Positions 1 through 7,813 of a stretch of DNA of 64,000 nt are shown piece by piece. The DNA lies in the NCBI GenBank assembly GCA_003248315.1, contig QKWM01000004.1, forward strand, positions 4,399,001-4,463,000, written 5' to 3'. Below the pieces are notes generated by a model. That model made no database searches, had not been told where the DNA came from, and saw only the letters and a program-made list of their open reading frames with translations. A program made the position numbers and the translations under genes. Position 1 is the stretch's first letter. Each line of letters opens with the position of its first letter. Source of the stretch: Streptomyces sp. SW4. Lineage in GTDB: Bacteria; Actinomycetota; Actinomycetes; Streptomycetales; Streptomycetaceae.

Positions 1-2
1 AC

Positions 3-128
3 CACGTCCGCGCCGGCCGTCTGGACCTCGGCGCCCTGGTGACCGAGCGCATCGCGCTGGACGGCATCCCGGCCGCCTTCGAGAACATGCTCGCCGGCAA
101 GGGCGGCAGGGCCCTCGTCGTCTTCTAG
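3..128 (+). CDS. C-terminal end of a zinc-type (MDR) alcohol dehydrogenase, 5' truncated by the window
   Basis: Only the last 41 codons are inside the window. The fragment ends with a helix containing IPAAFENM and the tail GKGGRALVVF before TAG. That pattern, where the substrate-domain helix is followed by a short strand ending in a conserved G-K/R-x-V-V, is typical of the C-terminus of medium-chain (zinc-dependent) alcohol dehydrogenases and quinone oxidoreductases. No catalytic or zinc residues are visible because the front of the gene is missing. A strong hairpin follows 15 bases after the stop. Family call is by resemblance of the tail only. Confidence 0.55.
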   Translation, partial: HVRAGRLDLGALVTERIALDGIPAAFENMLAGKGGRALVVF

Positions 129-143
129 CGGCCCGCCGGGGCC

Positions 144-179
144 GCCAGGGGTGCCGGGAACCTCCCCGGCACCCCTGGC
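144..179 (+). terminator. Rho-independent-like hairpin after the dehydrogenase
   Basis: A perfect 15-bp stem (144-158 with 165-179) encloses a 6-nt loop. It sits just after the stop at 128 and before the transporter at 335. It has no T-tract, as is usual for streptomycete terminators. A GTG at 151 that opens a long frame into the transporter lies inside this hairpin, so it is not a credible start. Confidence 0.7.
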
Positions 180-266
180 CGGCCTGCCCGGCGCACGGCC
201 CGTTCTGTCGCCCGGCGCGCCCGCGCACCCGCACCGTCACAAATTTCCTGCACGACCGTTGACCGC

Positions 267-284
267 ATACCGTCCGGTCAGTAC
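267..284. promoter_or_regulatory. Candidate TetR-type operator upstream of the MHS transporter (weakest of three related sites)
   Basis: ATACCGTCCGGTCAGTAC contains the perfect core ACCG-TC-CGGT. It resembles ATACCGACTGGTTAGTCT at 10197 and the reverse complement of 16765-16782 (ATACCGACTGGTCGGCAT). The site lies about 50 bp before the transporter start at 335. Assignment to the same regulator as the other two sites is inference from sequence similarity. Confidence 0.35.
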
Positions 285-334
285 GTTCCCGGGAACGCCC
301 CCACGTCCCTCGCGAACCCCCGGAGCGTGCACGC

Positions 335-1677
335 ATGGGCACCACCCCTTCCGCTCAGCCCCCTCCGCACAGCCCGTTCCCGCCACGGTCCCCGCTGCCT
401 CCAACCGCCGCCGCGTCGCCACCGCCGCCGCCCTCGCCTCGGCCGTGGAGTGGTACGACTACTTCGTCTTCGGCATCGCCGCCGCCCTCGTCCTCGGCGA
501 CCTGTACTTCCCGGCCGGCAACCCCACCGCCGGCGTCCTGGCCTCCTTCGCCACCTTCGCCGTCGGCTTCCTGGCCCGCCCGCTCGGCGGCATCGTCGCC
601 GGGCAGCTCGGCGACAAGAAGGGCCGCAAGCCGATGCTGGTCCTGGCGCTCACCCTGATGGGCGTGGCCACCCTCGGGATCGGCGTCCTCCCGACGTACG
701 AGACGATCGGCGTCGCCGCGCCGATCCTGCTCGTCCTGCTGCGCATCGCCCAGGGCGTCGCCGTCGGCGCCCAGTGGGGCGGCGCCATGCTGCTGGCCAC
801 CGAGTACGCCCCCGAGGGCAAGCGCGGTGTCTACGGCAGCGTCGTCCAGCTCGGCGTCCCCATCGGCGTGGTCACCGCCAACACCGTCTTCCTGCTGGCC
901 GGCGCCTTCACCTCGGAGGCGGCCTTCGAGTCCTGGGGCTGGCGGGTGCCGTTCGTGGTGGGTCTGCTCGTCCTCGGCCTCGCCTGGTACATCCACACCC
1001 GTGTCGAGGAGACCCCCGAGTTCAAGGCGGCCGAGCGGGCGCTCGCGGAGAAGGAGCAGACCGAGCAGTCCTCCCCGCTGCGCACCATCCTGCGCGGCCA
1101 CCTCGGCACGGTGCTGCTGGCCGGCGGCTCCTTCGCCGTGAACACCGCGACGTTCTACATCCTCATCACCGGCGTCCTCGACTACACCACCCGGGAACTG
1201 GACATGGACCACGGCGCGGTCCTCGCCGTCTCCCTCTGCGTCAGCCTCACCCAGCTGGTGCTGATCCCGGCCGCCGCCGCCCTGTCCGACCGGCTCGGAC
1301 GCATCCGGATCTACACCATCGGCGCGGTCGGCATCGCGGTGTGGGCCGTCCCGCTGTTCCTGCTCATCGACACCGGCTCCCTGGTGTGGCTCGCCGTCGC
1401 CACCTTCGTCGCCAGCTGCTTCCTCAGCATCATGTACGGCCCCCAGGCCGCCCTGTTCGCCGAGCTGTTCACCCCGGAGATGCGCTACACCGGCGCCTCG
1501 CTCGGCTACCAGATCGCGGCCGTCGGCGGCGGCGGGCTCGCGCCGTTCGTCATGGTGCTGCTCCTGGAGGCGATCGGCACCTCGATGGCCGTCTCCGGCT
1601 ACATCATCGTCCTGTCGGTGATCGCCCTGGCCTCCATCAAGGTGCTGGCCGACCGGGCGCGTTCCCGCCGCTCGTGA
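335..1677 (+). CDS. MFS transporter, metabolite:H+ symporter (MHS) family; frame break near codon 10
   Basis: This is an inner-membrane proton symporter of the MHS branch of the major facilitator superfamily (relatives: ProP, ShiA, KgtP). These move betaines, shikimate, oxoglutarate and other small carboxylates. The signature VEWYDYFVFG in TM1, the GDKKGRKPM loop between TM2 and TM3 and a second DRLGR loop in the C-terminal half are visible, and about 12 hydrophobic segments follow. The start at 335 has an upstream GGAG and begins MGTTPSAQ. The rest of the protein (SAQPVPATV onward) is in another frame, so a base is missing in the C-run near 360-370. Corrected length is about 447 residues, normal for the family. 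Substrate cannot be read from sequence. A candidate operator at 267 may link it to the acyl-CoA operons downstream. Confidence 0.85.
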
Positions 1678-1683
1678 GGCACG

Positions 1684-1727
1684 CCCGGGCCGCGCGGCGG
1701 GCACCGCTCCCGGATCCGCGGCCCGGG
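1684..1727 (+). terminator. Hairpin downstream of the MHS transporter
   Basis: An 11-bp perfect inverted repeat (1684-1694 with 1717-1727) with a 22-nt loop lies 7 bases past the transporter stop. It sits between this gene and the convergent regulator ending at 1816, so it could stop transcription from either side. The large loop makes this a modest call. Confidence 0.45.
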
Positions 1728-1815
1728 CCCCCGCACGGGAGCGGCGACGGGACACCGCCACGCCGGCCGGCCACGGCGCTCCGCCGCCGGCGTCGCCGGG
1801 CGGCGGCGGGCGCCG

Positions 1816-2540
1816 TCAGCGCAGGGCCGTCGCGTCGACGCCGAGCAGGTCCGACAGCGCGGCCTCGCCCGCCGCCGTCACCCTCACGGCCCGCTCGGAG
1901 CCGATCCGCACGCACCAGCCGGCGTCCAGCGCGTGCCGGCACAGCGCGGCCCCGCGACGCCGGCCAGATGCGGGCGGCGCTCGGTCCAGTCCAGGCACGC
2001 GCGGGCCAGCGGGCGGCGCCCGGTGCGCTCCAGCCGGATGCCGGCGGCGTCGAACCAGGCCAGCCCCGCGTCCGTGAGCGCGAAGCCCGTGTCCTGGCGC
2101 AGCAGGCCCCGCGCGGTCAGCGCGTCGGTCAGCGCGATGCCGAGGCGCCCGGCGAGATGGTCGTAGCAGGTGCGGGCGCGGGCCATCGCGGAACCGGCGC
2201 TCGCCGCCCGCAGCGTGCGCGGCCGCCGCGCCGCCGCCCGCGGCGCCACCTGGGCCGCCAGGTCCTCCACCAGCTGGGCCACGCGCGCGTCGGCGAGCCG
2301 CACGTACCGGTGGCGCCCCTGCCGTTCCTCGGCGAGCAGTCCGCCGGCGACGAGCTTGCCGAGGTGTTCGCTGAGCGTGGAGGCGGCGACACCGGCGTGC
2401 CGGGCCAGCTCCCCGGCGGTCCACGCCCGCCCGTCGAGCAGCGCCAGCAGGCACGCGGCCCGCGTCTCGTCGGCGACCAGCCCGGCGAGGCCCGCGAGCC
2501 CCGCCGCCGTGGCATCCCTGGTACCCATGCCCTCCAGCAT
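1816..2540 (-). CDS. ArsR-family winged-helix transcriptional regulator; one frame break
   Basis: This is a DNA-binding repressor-type protein of about 240 residues. The N-terminal winged helix (about residues 10-95) shows the ArsR layout: ADETRAACLLALLDGRAWTA, then the recognition helix VAASTLSEHLGKLVAGGLL, then the wing RQGRHRYVRL. A longer alpha-helical C-terminal half with RARTCYDHLAGRLG is typical of the actinobacterial ArsR-like proteins annotated as helix-turn-helix transcriptional regulators. No cysteine metal site of the ArsR or SmtB kind is evident. The last 45 residues (ALCRHALDAGW and on) continue in a shifted frame, so a base is missing near 1955. Start is either 2540 (MLEGMGTRD) or 2528 (MGTRD). 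The target is unknown. Confidence 0.75.
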
Positions 2541-2572
2541 GGGGGATCCACGGTTCGGCCCCCGCCGAAACG

Positions 2573-2638
2573 TCCCGGGCCCGCCGGCGTCAGGTCCCGG
2601 GCCCGCCGGCATCAGGTCCCGGGCCCGTCGGCACAGGG
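2573..2638. repeat. Three imperfect 22-bp tandem repeats upstream of the ArsR-type gene
   Basis: The unit TCCCGGGCCCGCCGGCGTCA plus GG recurs at 2573, 2595 and 2617 with one to three changes per copy. It lies between the divergent ends of the ArsR gene (start 2540) and the TetR gene (end 2701), so it is non-coding. Slipped-strand duplication is the simple explanation. Confidence 0.7.
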
Positions 2639-2700
2639 GCCCTGCCCGGACCCGCCTGCCGGGACGTTCCGCCCGGCGGAAGCGTTCCCGGCCTCCCGGC

Positions 2701-3351
2701 CTAGGCGTCCCGGGTCAGCTGCTCGTACTGGAGGGCCAGGCCGTCCAGCAGGGCCGTCAGGCCGGTCTCGAAGGCGCGTTCGTCGATCTTCTCCTGCTGC
2801 TCGGCGAGGAGGTGGGCCTGCCCGAGGTGCGGATAGTCGGCCGGGTCGTAGGCGCTGGCGTCGTCCACGAAGCCGCGGGCGAAGGAGCCGAGCGCGGAGC
2901 CCATCACGAAGAACCGCATCAGCGCGCCGATCGAGGTGGCCTGGGCCGGTGGCCAGCCCGCCTCGACCATCGCCCCGTACACGGCGTCCGCCAGCCGCAG
3001 CGCGGCCGGGCGGCGGCCGGGCCCGGCGGCCAGCACGGGGACGACGTTGGGATGGTCGCGCAGCGCGGCCCGGTAGGAGACGGCCCAGTCGTGCAGGGCG
3101 GTCCGCCAGTCCCGGCCGTCCTCGAACATCGACAGGTCGACCTGGGCGCTCACCGAGTCGGCGACCGCCTCCAGGATCTCGTCCTTGGTGCGGAAGTGGT
3201 TGTAGAGCGAGGGCCCGCTGACCCCCAGCTCCGCCGCGAGCCGGCGCGTGGAGACGGCCGCGAGGCCCTCCGCGTCCACCAGCGCGCGGGCCGTCTCGAC
3301 GATCCGGTCGGTGCTGAGCAGGGGCTTGCGCGGTCGGGCCATGGCGCACAT
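2701..3351 (-). CDS. TetR/AcrR-family regulator divergent to acyl-CoA dehydrogenase
   Basis: This is a one-component repressor of about 213-216 residues. The N-terminal HTH (about 10-55) reads STDRIVETARALVDAEG, then TRRLAAELGVSGPSLYNHF with the usual K-T/K-D/E after it. The C-terminal half resembles the TetR_C_1 type (tetracycline-repressor-like ligand domain). The start could be 3351 (MCAM) or 3342 (MARPRK, the more typical family beginning). No strong RBS decides. It is transcribed away from the acyl-CoA dehydrogenase at 3432, with a palindrome (3373-3383) in the shared 80-bp gap, so self-regulation and control of that gene are likely. Confidence 0.85.
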   Translation of the reverse strand: MCAMARPRKPLLSTDRIVETARALVDAEGLAAVSTRRLAAELGVSGPSLYNHFRTKDEILEAVADSVSAQVDLSMFEDGRDWRTALHDWAVSYRAALRDHPNVVPVLAAGPGRRPAALRLADAVYGAMVEAGWPPAQATSIGALMRFFVMGSALGSFARGFVDDASAYDPADYPHLGQAHLLAEQQEKIDERAFETGLTALLDGLALQYEQLTRDA

Positions 3352-3372
3352 AGTAGGGCTGCGAAGAGAAAC

Positions 3373-3383
3373 TAGCAGTGCTA
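3373..3383. promoter_or_regulatory. Palindrome TAGCA-G-TGCTA in a divergent TetR / dehydrogenase gap
   Basis: TAGCAGTGCTA is a perfect 5+1+5 inverted repeat in the unusually AT-rich part of an 80-bp divergent promoter region. Position and size fit an operator for the TetR protein encoded at 2701-3351. Binding is inferred, not shown. Confidence 0.5.
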
Positions 3384-3431
3384 ATTTAAATGTACGGCTT
3401 TCAAGATCCGTCTTCTGTGGGGTGACTCGGC

Positions 3432-4618
3432 ATGAACCTGGAGCTCAGCGAGGAGCAGACCGCCGTCCGGCGGCTCGCCCGCGACTTCGTGGAACGCGAG
3501 ATCGCCCCTGCGTGGTCGCCTGGGACCGCGCCGAGGAGGTCGACAGGTCGGTCGTGAAGAAGCTCGGCGAGGTCGGGTTCCTCGGGCTGACGATCGACGA
3601 GGAGTACGGCGGATCGGGCGGCGACCACCTCGCCTACTGCCTGGTCACCGAGGAGCTGGGCCGGGGCGACTCCTCCGTGCGCGGCATCGTCTCCGTCTCC
3701 CTCGGCCTGGTCGCCAAGACCGTCGCGGCCTGGGGGAGCGAGGAGCAGAAGCGGCGATGGCTGCCCGGCCTCACCTCGGGTGAGCTGGTCGGCTGCTTCG
3801 GTCTCACCGAGCCCGGCACCGGCTCCGACGCCGGCAACCTCTCCACCCGGGCGGTCCGCGACGGCGGGGGTTCCTCCCGCTCGGGCGGAGCCGAGAGCGG
3901 GGGAGACTACGTGATCAACGGCACCAAGACGTTCATCACCAACGGCACCTGGGCCGACGTCGTCCTGCTCTTCGCCCGCTCCACCGACGCCCCCGGCCAC
4001 AAGGGCGTCTCCGCCTTCCTCGTCCCCACCGACACCCCCGGCCTGACCCGCCGCACCATCCACGGCAAGCTCGGCCTGCGCGGCCAGGCCACCGCCGAGC
4101 TGGTCTTCGAGGACGTGCGCGTGCCCGCCTCCGCGCTGGTCGGGCCGGAGGGCAAGGGCTTCTCGGTGGCGATGTCGGCCCTCGCCAAGGGCCGGATGTC
4201 GGTCGCGGCGGGCTGCGTCGGCATAGCCCAGGCCGCCCTGGACGCGGCCGTGCGGTACGCGGGCGAGCGCGAGCAGTTCGGGAAGACCATCGCCCACCAC
4301 CAGCTGGTGCAGGAGCTGATCAGCGACATCGCCGTCGACGTCGACGCCGCCCGGTTGCTGACCTGGCGGGTCGCCGACCTGATCGACCGCGGGCAGCCCT
4401 TCGCCGTCGAGTCCTCCAAGGCCAAGCTCTTCGCCTCCGAGGCTGCCGTCCGGGCCGCCAACAACGCCCTGCAGGTCTTCGGCGGGTACGGCTACATCGA
4501 CGAGTACCCGGCCGGCAAGCTGCTGCGCGACGCCCGCGTGATGACCCTCTACGAGGGCACCAGCCAGATCCAGAAGCTGGTCATCGGCCGCGCGCTGACG
4601 GGCGTGTCCGCCTTCTAG
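3432..4618 (+). CDS. Acyl-CoA dehydrogenase with an in-frame hairpin-repeat insertion; one frame break
   Basis: This is an FAD flavoprotein catalysing alpha,beta-dehydrogenation of acyl-CoA, electrons passing to ETF. The order is the helical N-domain (SEEQTAVRRLARDFV), the beta domain with CFGLTEPGTGSDAG and the CoA-contact KTFITNG, then the C-terminal helical domain ending in MTLYEGTSQIQKLVIGR. In that segment the Glu of YEGT is the catalytic base of the short/branched and glutaryl-type subfamilies. Corrected length is about 396 residues. The first 26 codons from ATG 3432 and the remainder are in different frames, and the break is near 3510 (IAP then VVAWDRA). Between RDG and DYVING an extra run of about 14 codons (GGGSSRSGGAESGG) is encoded by an inverted-repeat element at 3863-3904; relatives as I recall them go directly from D-G to D-Y. 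Confidence 0.9.
3863..3904 (+). repeat. Small hairpin repeat inserted in frame inside the dehydrogenase gene
   Basis: The segment holds a C-rich arm (CCCGCTC at about 3877-3883) facing GAGCGGG (3895-3901), with a CGGGCGGAGCCGA middle. It adds 42 bases, an exact multiple of 3, in a surface loop of the acyl-CoA dehydrogenase. Its sequence looks like the short palindromic elements I recall between streptomycete genes. That identity is from memory and has not been searched. Confidence 0.55.
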
Positions 4619-4660
4619 CCCTCGGGGCGCCCGGCTCTGAGTACGCGGACTGAGTATCCC

Positions 4661-4688
4661 GGCGGATGTGGTCCCGGCCACATCCGCC
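4661..4688 (+). terminator. Hairpin after the acyl-CoA dehydrogenase
   Basis: A perfect 11-bp stem (4661-4671 with 4678-4688) with a 6-nt loop lies 43 bases past the stop. It ends only 13 bases before the ATG of the next small gene, so it may also affect that gene's leader. Confidence 0.65.
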
Positions 4689-4701
4689 GACCCTTGTCCC
4701 C

Positions 4702-4989
4702 ATGAGCGACACACCGGTCAAGCAGCAGAGCACGGCCGCCTTCTACGGCCAGGCCGTCGCCTCCTTCGTGGTCGCCCTCGCCGCGACCGCCCTCGGCATC
4801 TTCAACCTGCGGACGGACGCCTGGGTGCGCGCCTTCCTGGGCATCGCCGTCCTCTACCTCGTCACGTCCGCCTTCACCCTCGCCAAGGTCATCCGCGACC
4901 GGCAGGAGGCCGGGCAGATCGTCAGCCGCGTCGACCAGGCGAGGCTGGAGAAGCTCCTCGCCGAGCACGACCCCTTCGAGAAGCTGTGA
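4702..4989 (+). CDS. Small two-helix membrane protein, YiaA/YiaB domain
   Basis: This 95-residue protein has two transmembrane helices (about residues 13-32, FYGQAVASFVVALAATALGI, and 42-62, FLGIAVLYLVTSAFTLAKVI) joined by a short loop containing R-T-D-A-W. This is the YiaAB two-helix module. A charged C-terminal tail (RDRQEAGQIVSRVDQARLEK) would face the cytoplasm. No function is established for the family. A GTG at 4666 in the same frame would start inside the preceding hairpin, so ATG 4702 is preferred even though no good RBS precedes it. The gene stands alone between the dehydrogenase terminator and a TetR gene. Confidence 0.75.
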   Translation: MSDTPVKQQSTAAFYGQAVASFVVALAATALGIFNLRTDAWVRAFLGIAVLYLVTSAFTLAKVIRDRQEAGQIVSRVDQARLEKLLAEHDPFEKL

Positions 4990-5062
4990 CCGCGCCCGGC
5001 GGCTCCGGTAGCCTCCGCGCCGCCGGAGCGTGGAGCCGCCGGGCGCACCACGGACGGGCGCG

Positions 5063-5078
5063 CTAAGCGGCCGCTCAG
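5063..5078. promoter_or_regulatory. Operator-like palindrome CTAAGC-N4-GCTCAG before the TetR gene
   Basis: CTAAGCGGCCGCTCAG, with the perfect 10-bp core AGCGGCCGCT, lies 51 bp before the TetR start at 5129. The same motif (CTAAGCGACTGCTTAG) is just upstream of the convergent MaoC gene at 6240-6255. The pair suggests that the TetR protein controls itself and the MaoC hydratase. Confidence 0.6.
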
Positions 5079-5128
5079 CTTCGGCGGTATGGTGGAGCTC
5101 CTGTCACGGAGAAGGGGCGTAGCGAGCG

Positions 5129-5773
5129 ATGAGTACGGCGGAGGAGACGGCGGGCGGCGAGATCGAGCCGTGGGGCGACGTCACGCCCGACGCGGCCCGG
5201 CGGCTGCTGGTGGCCGCCGTGGAGGCCTTCGCCGAGCGCGGCTACCACGCGACGACCACCCGGGACATCGCCGGCCGCGCCGGGATGAGCCCCGCCGCGC
5301 TCTACATCCACTACAAGACCAAGGAAGAGCTGCTGCACCGCATCAGCCGGCTCGGTCACGACAAGGCGCTGGACATCCTGCGCACCGCGGCCCGGGGCGA
5401 GGGCAGCGCGACCGAGCGGCTCGCCGACGCCGTCGGCTCCTTCGTCCGCTGGCACGCGGGACGGCGGACCACCGCCCGGGTGGTGCAGTACGAGCTGGAC
5501 GCGCTGGGCCCCGACGCCCGTGCCGAGATCGTCGCGCTGCGCCGGCAGTGCGACGCCGAGGTGCGCGGGATCATCGAGGACGGCGTCGCGAGCGGTGAGT
5601 TCGACGTGCTGGACGTCCAGGGCACGACGCTCGCCGTGCTCTCGCTCTGCATCGACGTCGCCCGCTGGTTCAACGTGGCCGGGCCCCGCACGCCCGACGA
5701 GGTCGGCGCGCTCTACGCCGACCTCGTGCTGCGGATGGTGGGGGCGAAGAACCCGGCCGCCGGTCAGAGGTAG
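5129..5773 (+). CDS. TetR-family regulator paired with a MaoC hydratase gene
   Basis: This is a 214-residue repressor. Its HTH at about residues 20-70 reads ARRLLVAAVEAFAERGYHAT, then TTRDIAGRAGMSPAALYIHY and KTKEELL. The C-terminal domain (RLADAVGSFVRWHAG, then VVQYELDALGP and RRQCDAEVRGII) resembles the fatty-acid/steroid regulator group (KstR2-like), which senses acyl-CoA esters. Start ATG 5129 has GGGGCG upstream. It converges with MaoC and the two coding regions overlap by 10 bp at 5764-5773. Matching palindromes before both genes support joint control. The acyl-CoA ligand is an inference from the partner gene. Confidence 0.88.
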   Translation: MSTAEETAGGEIEPWGDVTPDAARRLLVAAVEAFAERGYHATTTRDIAGRAGMSPAALYIHYKTKEELLHRISRLGHDKALDILRTAARGEGSATERLADAVGSFVRWHAGRRTTARVVQYELDALGPDARAEIVALRRQCDAEVRGIIEDGVASGEFDVLDVQGTTLAVLSLCIDVARWFNVAGPRTPDEVGALYADLVLRMVGAKNPAAGQR

Positions 5774-6224
5774 TAGCGGGAGACGGATTCCGCCACGCAC
5801 ACCGGCTTGTCGCCGCCCTCGCGTTCCACGGTGAAGGCGACGGTGACCTGGACGCCGCCCGTGACGTCCTCCACGCCGGTGATCGTCGCGGTGGCGCGCA
5901 GCCGCGAGCCGACCGGGACGGGCGCGGGAAACGGACCTTGTTGGTGCCGTAGTTCACGCCCATCTTCACGCCCTCGACCTTGATCAGCTGCGGCCCGAAG
6001 AGCGGCAGCAGCGACAGGGTGAGGTAACCGTGCGCGATGGTGGTGCCGAACGGACCCCGGGCGGCCTTGTCCGGATCCACGTGGATCCACTGGTGGTCAC
6101 CGGTCGCGTCCGCGAACAGGTCGATGCGCTTCTGGTCGACCTCCAGCCAGTCGGTGTACCCCAACTGCTCACCCGTCGCCGCCTTCAGGTCGTCGACGGA
6201 CGTGAAGATCCTCGGCTCTGCCAT
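5764..6224 (-). CDS. MaoC-like acyl-CoA hydratase/dehydratase (hotdog fold); one frame break
   Basis: This is a single hotdog-domain protein of about 153 residues, likely an (R)-specific enoyl-CoA hydratase. The hydratase motif region is clear: FADATGDHQWIHVDPDKA, with the catalytic Asp and His, followed by FGTTIAHGYLTLSLLP. It begins MAEPRIFTSVDDLKAA, as in the streptomycete MaoC family dehydratases. After TNKVRFP the frame changes (near 5935), and the second part continues VPVGSRLRATATITGVEDV to SRYYL. The promoter region carries a perfect CTAAGC palindrome 16 bp before the start, a position suited to repression. Confidence 0.88.
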
Positions 6225-6239
6225 GTCCCGGCCTCCAAT

Positions 6240-6255
6240 CTAAGCGACTGCTTAG
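6240..6255. promoter_or_regulatory. Perfect CTAAGC-GACT-GCTTAG palindrome before the MaoC gene
   Basis: This 6+4+6 inverted repeat lies 16 bp upstream of the MaoC start (6224, minus strand) and matches the site at 5063-5078 in 6/6 bases of the left arm and 5/6 of the right arm. It probably overlaps the promoter and is the best candidate operator for the TetR protein at 5129. Confidence 0.65.
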
Positions 6256-6320
6256 CATGGTCGGTCGTGAGTCCCCTGTCAACGGACCACGGGGGCGGCG
6301 CGGTAGGTAGGGTTGCGGGA

Positions 6321-6824
6321 GTGCCCCAGATTCCAGAGAAGATCCACGAGCTCACGGTCGGCCAGCTCGCCGCGCGCAGCGGGGCCTCCGTCTCCGCCCT
6401 GCACTTCTACGAGTCCAAGGGACTGATCAGCAGCCGCCGCACCTCCGGCAACCAGCGCCGGTTCAGCCGCGACGCGCTGCGCAGGGTCGCCTTCGTCCGG
6501 GCCGCCCAGCGCGTCGGCATCCCGCTGGCCACGATCCGGGAGGCGCTGCGGGAACTGCCCGAGGAGCGCACCCCCAACCGGGACGACTGGGCCCGGCTGT
6601 CCGAGGCGTGGCGCTCCGAACTGGACGAGCGCATCGCGCAGCTGAGCCGGCTGCGGGACCACCTCACCGACTGCATCGGCTGCGGCTGCCTGTCGCTGGA
6701 CACCTGTGTGCTGTCCAACCCCGACGACGTCTTCGGCGAGCGGCGCGCCGGGTCCCGCCTGATGGCGGAAGGCCCCCGCCGGGCCCGTACACCGCGGGAG
6801 CCGGACGCCGAGTGCCGCGGCTGA
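6321..6824 (+). CDS. soxR: Redox-sensitive MerR-family activator SoxR
   Basis: This is a [2Fe-2S] transcription factor of the MerR family that responds to redox-active compounds, in streptomycetes usually the cell's own pigments. N-terminal HTH: LTVGQLAARSGASVSALHFYESKGL. A dimerisation helix follows and then the cluster-binding loop CIGCGCLSLDTC, with the exact C-x2-C-x-C-x5-C spacing of SoxR, at about residues 115-126. Start GTG 6321 gives 167 residues. No canonical SoxR box was found in its own leader or near the neighbours, so its targets are probably elsewhere. Confidence 0.92.
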   Translation: MPQIPEKIHELTVGQLAARSGASVSALHFYESKGLISSRRTSGNQRRFSRDALRRVAFVRAAQRVGIPLATIREALRELPEERTPNRDDWARLSEAWRSELDERIAQLSRLRDHLTDCIGCGCLSLDTCVLSNPDDVFGERRAGSRLMAEGPRRARTPREPDAECRG

Positions 6825-6880
6825 GCCGGGCGCGCGCCGGGACGGGGCGCCGCAGGGCCGGGGGCCGCCCGGCCCGGCGC

Positions 6881-6960
6881 GGACGGTGGCGTGAGAACGG
6901 CGGACCGCTCGCGGACGGCCGGGCGGTGGTGTGAGAACGGCGGACCGCTCGCGGACGGCC
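6881..6960. repeat. Two 40-bp tandem units between convergent genes
   Basis: The 30-base core (GTGAGAACGGCGGACC and following) is identical at 6891-6920 and 6931-6960. Including its left flank, the unit is 40 bp and repeated head to tail with few changes. It occupies the gap between the soxR stop and the 3' end of the convergent cleavage-enzyme gene (6967). Confidence 0.75.
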
Positions 6961-6966
6961 GTCCTC

Positions 6967-7718
6967 TCAGGAGGCCGCCCTCCCGGCCCCGCTCCCGCCC
7001 TGCCGCCCGGCCCGCCACAGGGCCAGGGCCGCGGTGACCAACTCGGCGTTCGACGCGGCCCGTCGGCCGTCCGGCAGGAGGAGGGTGTCCTCCAGGCCGA
7101 TCCGGGTCGCCAGGCCGAGCCGGCCCGCCAGTCGCAGCACCGGCCAGGCGCCGCCTTCCTCACCGTGCAGCAGCACCGGGCGCCCGTGCGCCGCGCCCAG
7201 TGCGGACAACAGGGCCCGTGCCGTCTCCTCGGCCGTCGCCGCGTCGGGATCCGTGACCTCCGCCAGCACCCGCAGCACCCGGGGCGCCAGCGGGGAACGG
7301 GCGAACCGGGCCGCCCCGTCCGTGCCCGACCGGACGCCGGCCTCCACGGCCACGCCCCGTTCGAGCAGCGCGCCGGCCAGCTCGTCCGCGCCCGGCTCGT
7401 GCCAGTCGACCGAGGCGTGGTCCGGCAGCACGGTCCAGCTCCGGACGCGCTCCACGCGGGCCGCCGGGTCCGGCTCCGCCCACGCGCCCGTGGCCACGCC
7501 GACCGGCACCGGGACCCGCGCCCGGATCGCCCGAAGGGTCGCCGCGAGCACCCGGGCGACAACGTGTCCCGCCCGCACGGCGTCCTGGGGTGGACGTGCA
7601 CGTCCGTGGCCCCGGCCGCGACCGCCGCGGCCGCCGCCTCGGCCATCGCCTCGGGCGAGAGCGGCACCGCCGTCCCGTCGGCGGCTCCCCGGGCCCCGTT
7701 CAGACACACCTGCACCAT
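6967..7718 (-). CDS. Beta-keto-acid cleavage enzyme (BKACE, DUF849); one frame break
   Basis: This is a TIM-barrel, zinc-dependent enzyme family that condenses a beta-keto acid with acetyl-CoA and splits it into acetoacetate and a CoA ester. The founding member is Kce, 3-keto-5-aminohexanoate cleavage. The N-terminus MVQVCLNGARG is typical (substrate carboxylate loop). The strand ending DVHVHPR supplies the two metal-binding histidines, and SVDWHEPGADELA and LEDTLLLPDGR fit the later barrel strands. About 250 residues, somewhat shorter than many members (270-310). The frame changes just after VHVHPR, near 7590. Substrate specificity is not predictable from these residues. Confidence 0.82.
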
Positions 7719-7813
7719 GTCCTCGATCCTGCCGCACCCCGCGCGCGTACGGTGGCCCGGGCCACCCGCCCGAGCCACCGCCGCGCACCGGGACGCCGGC
7801 CGGACCTCGCGCG

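Noticed and set aside
151..334. A GTG at 151 as start of the MHS transporter
   Set aside because: It lies inside the 15-bp stem of the previous gene's terminator, and the 60 residues it adds are low-complexity Pro/Arg sequence.
327..3221. Long Arg/Pro/Ala-rich open frames on either strand, including one of more than 900 codons
   Set aside because: They are antisense or out-of-frame shadows typical of 72% GC DNA and overlap well-supported genes.
4666..4701. GTG 4666 as start of the YiaAB protein
   Set aside because: It would place the first codons in the terminator hairpin of the preceding gene.
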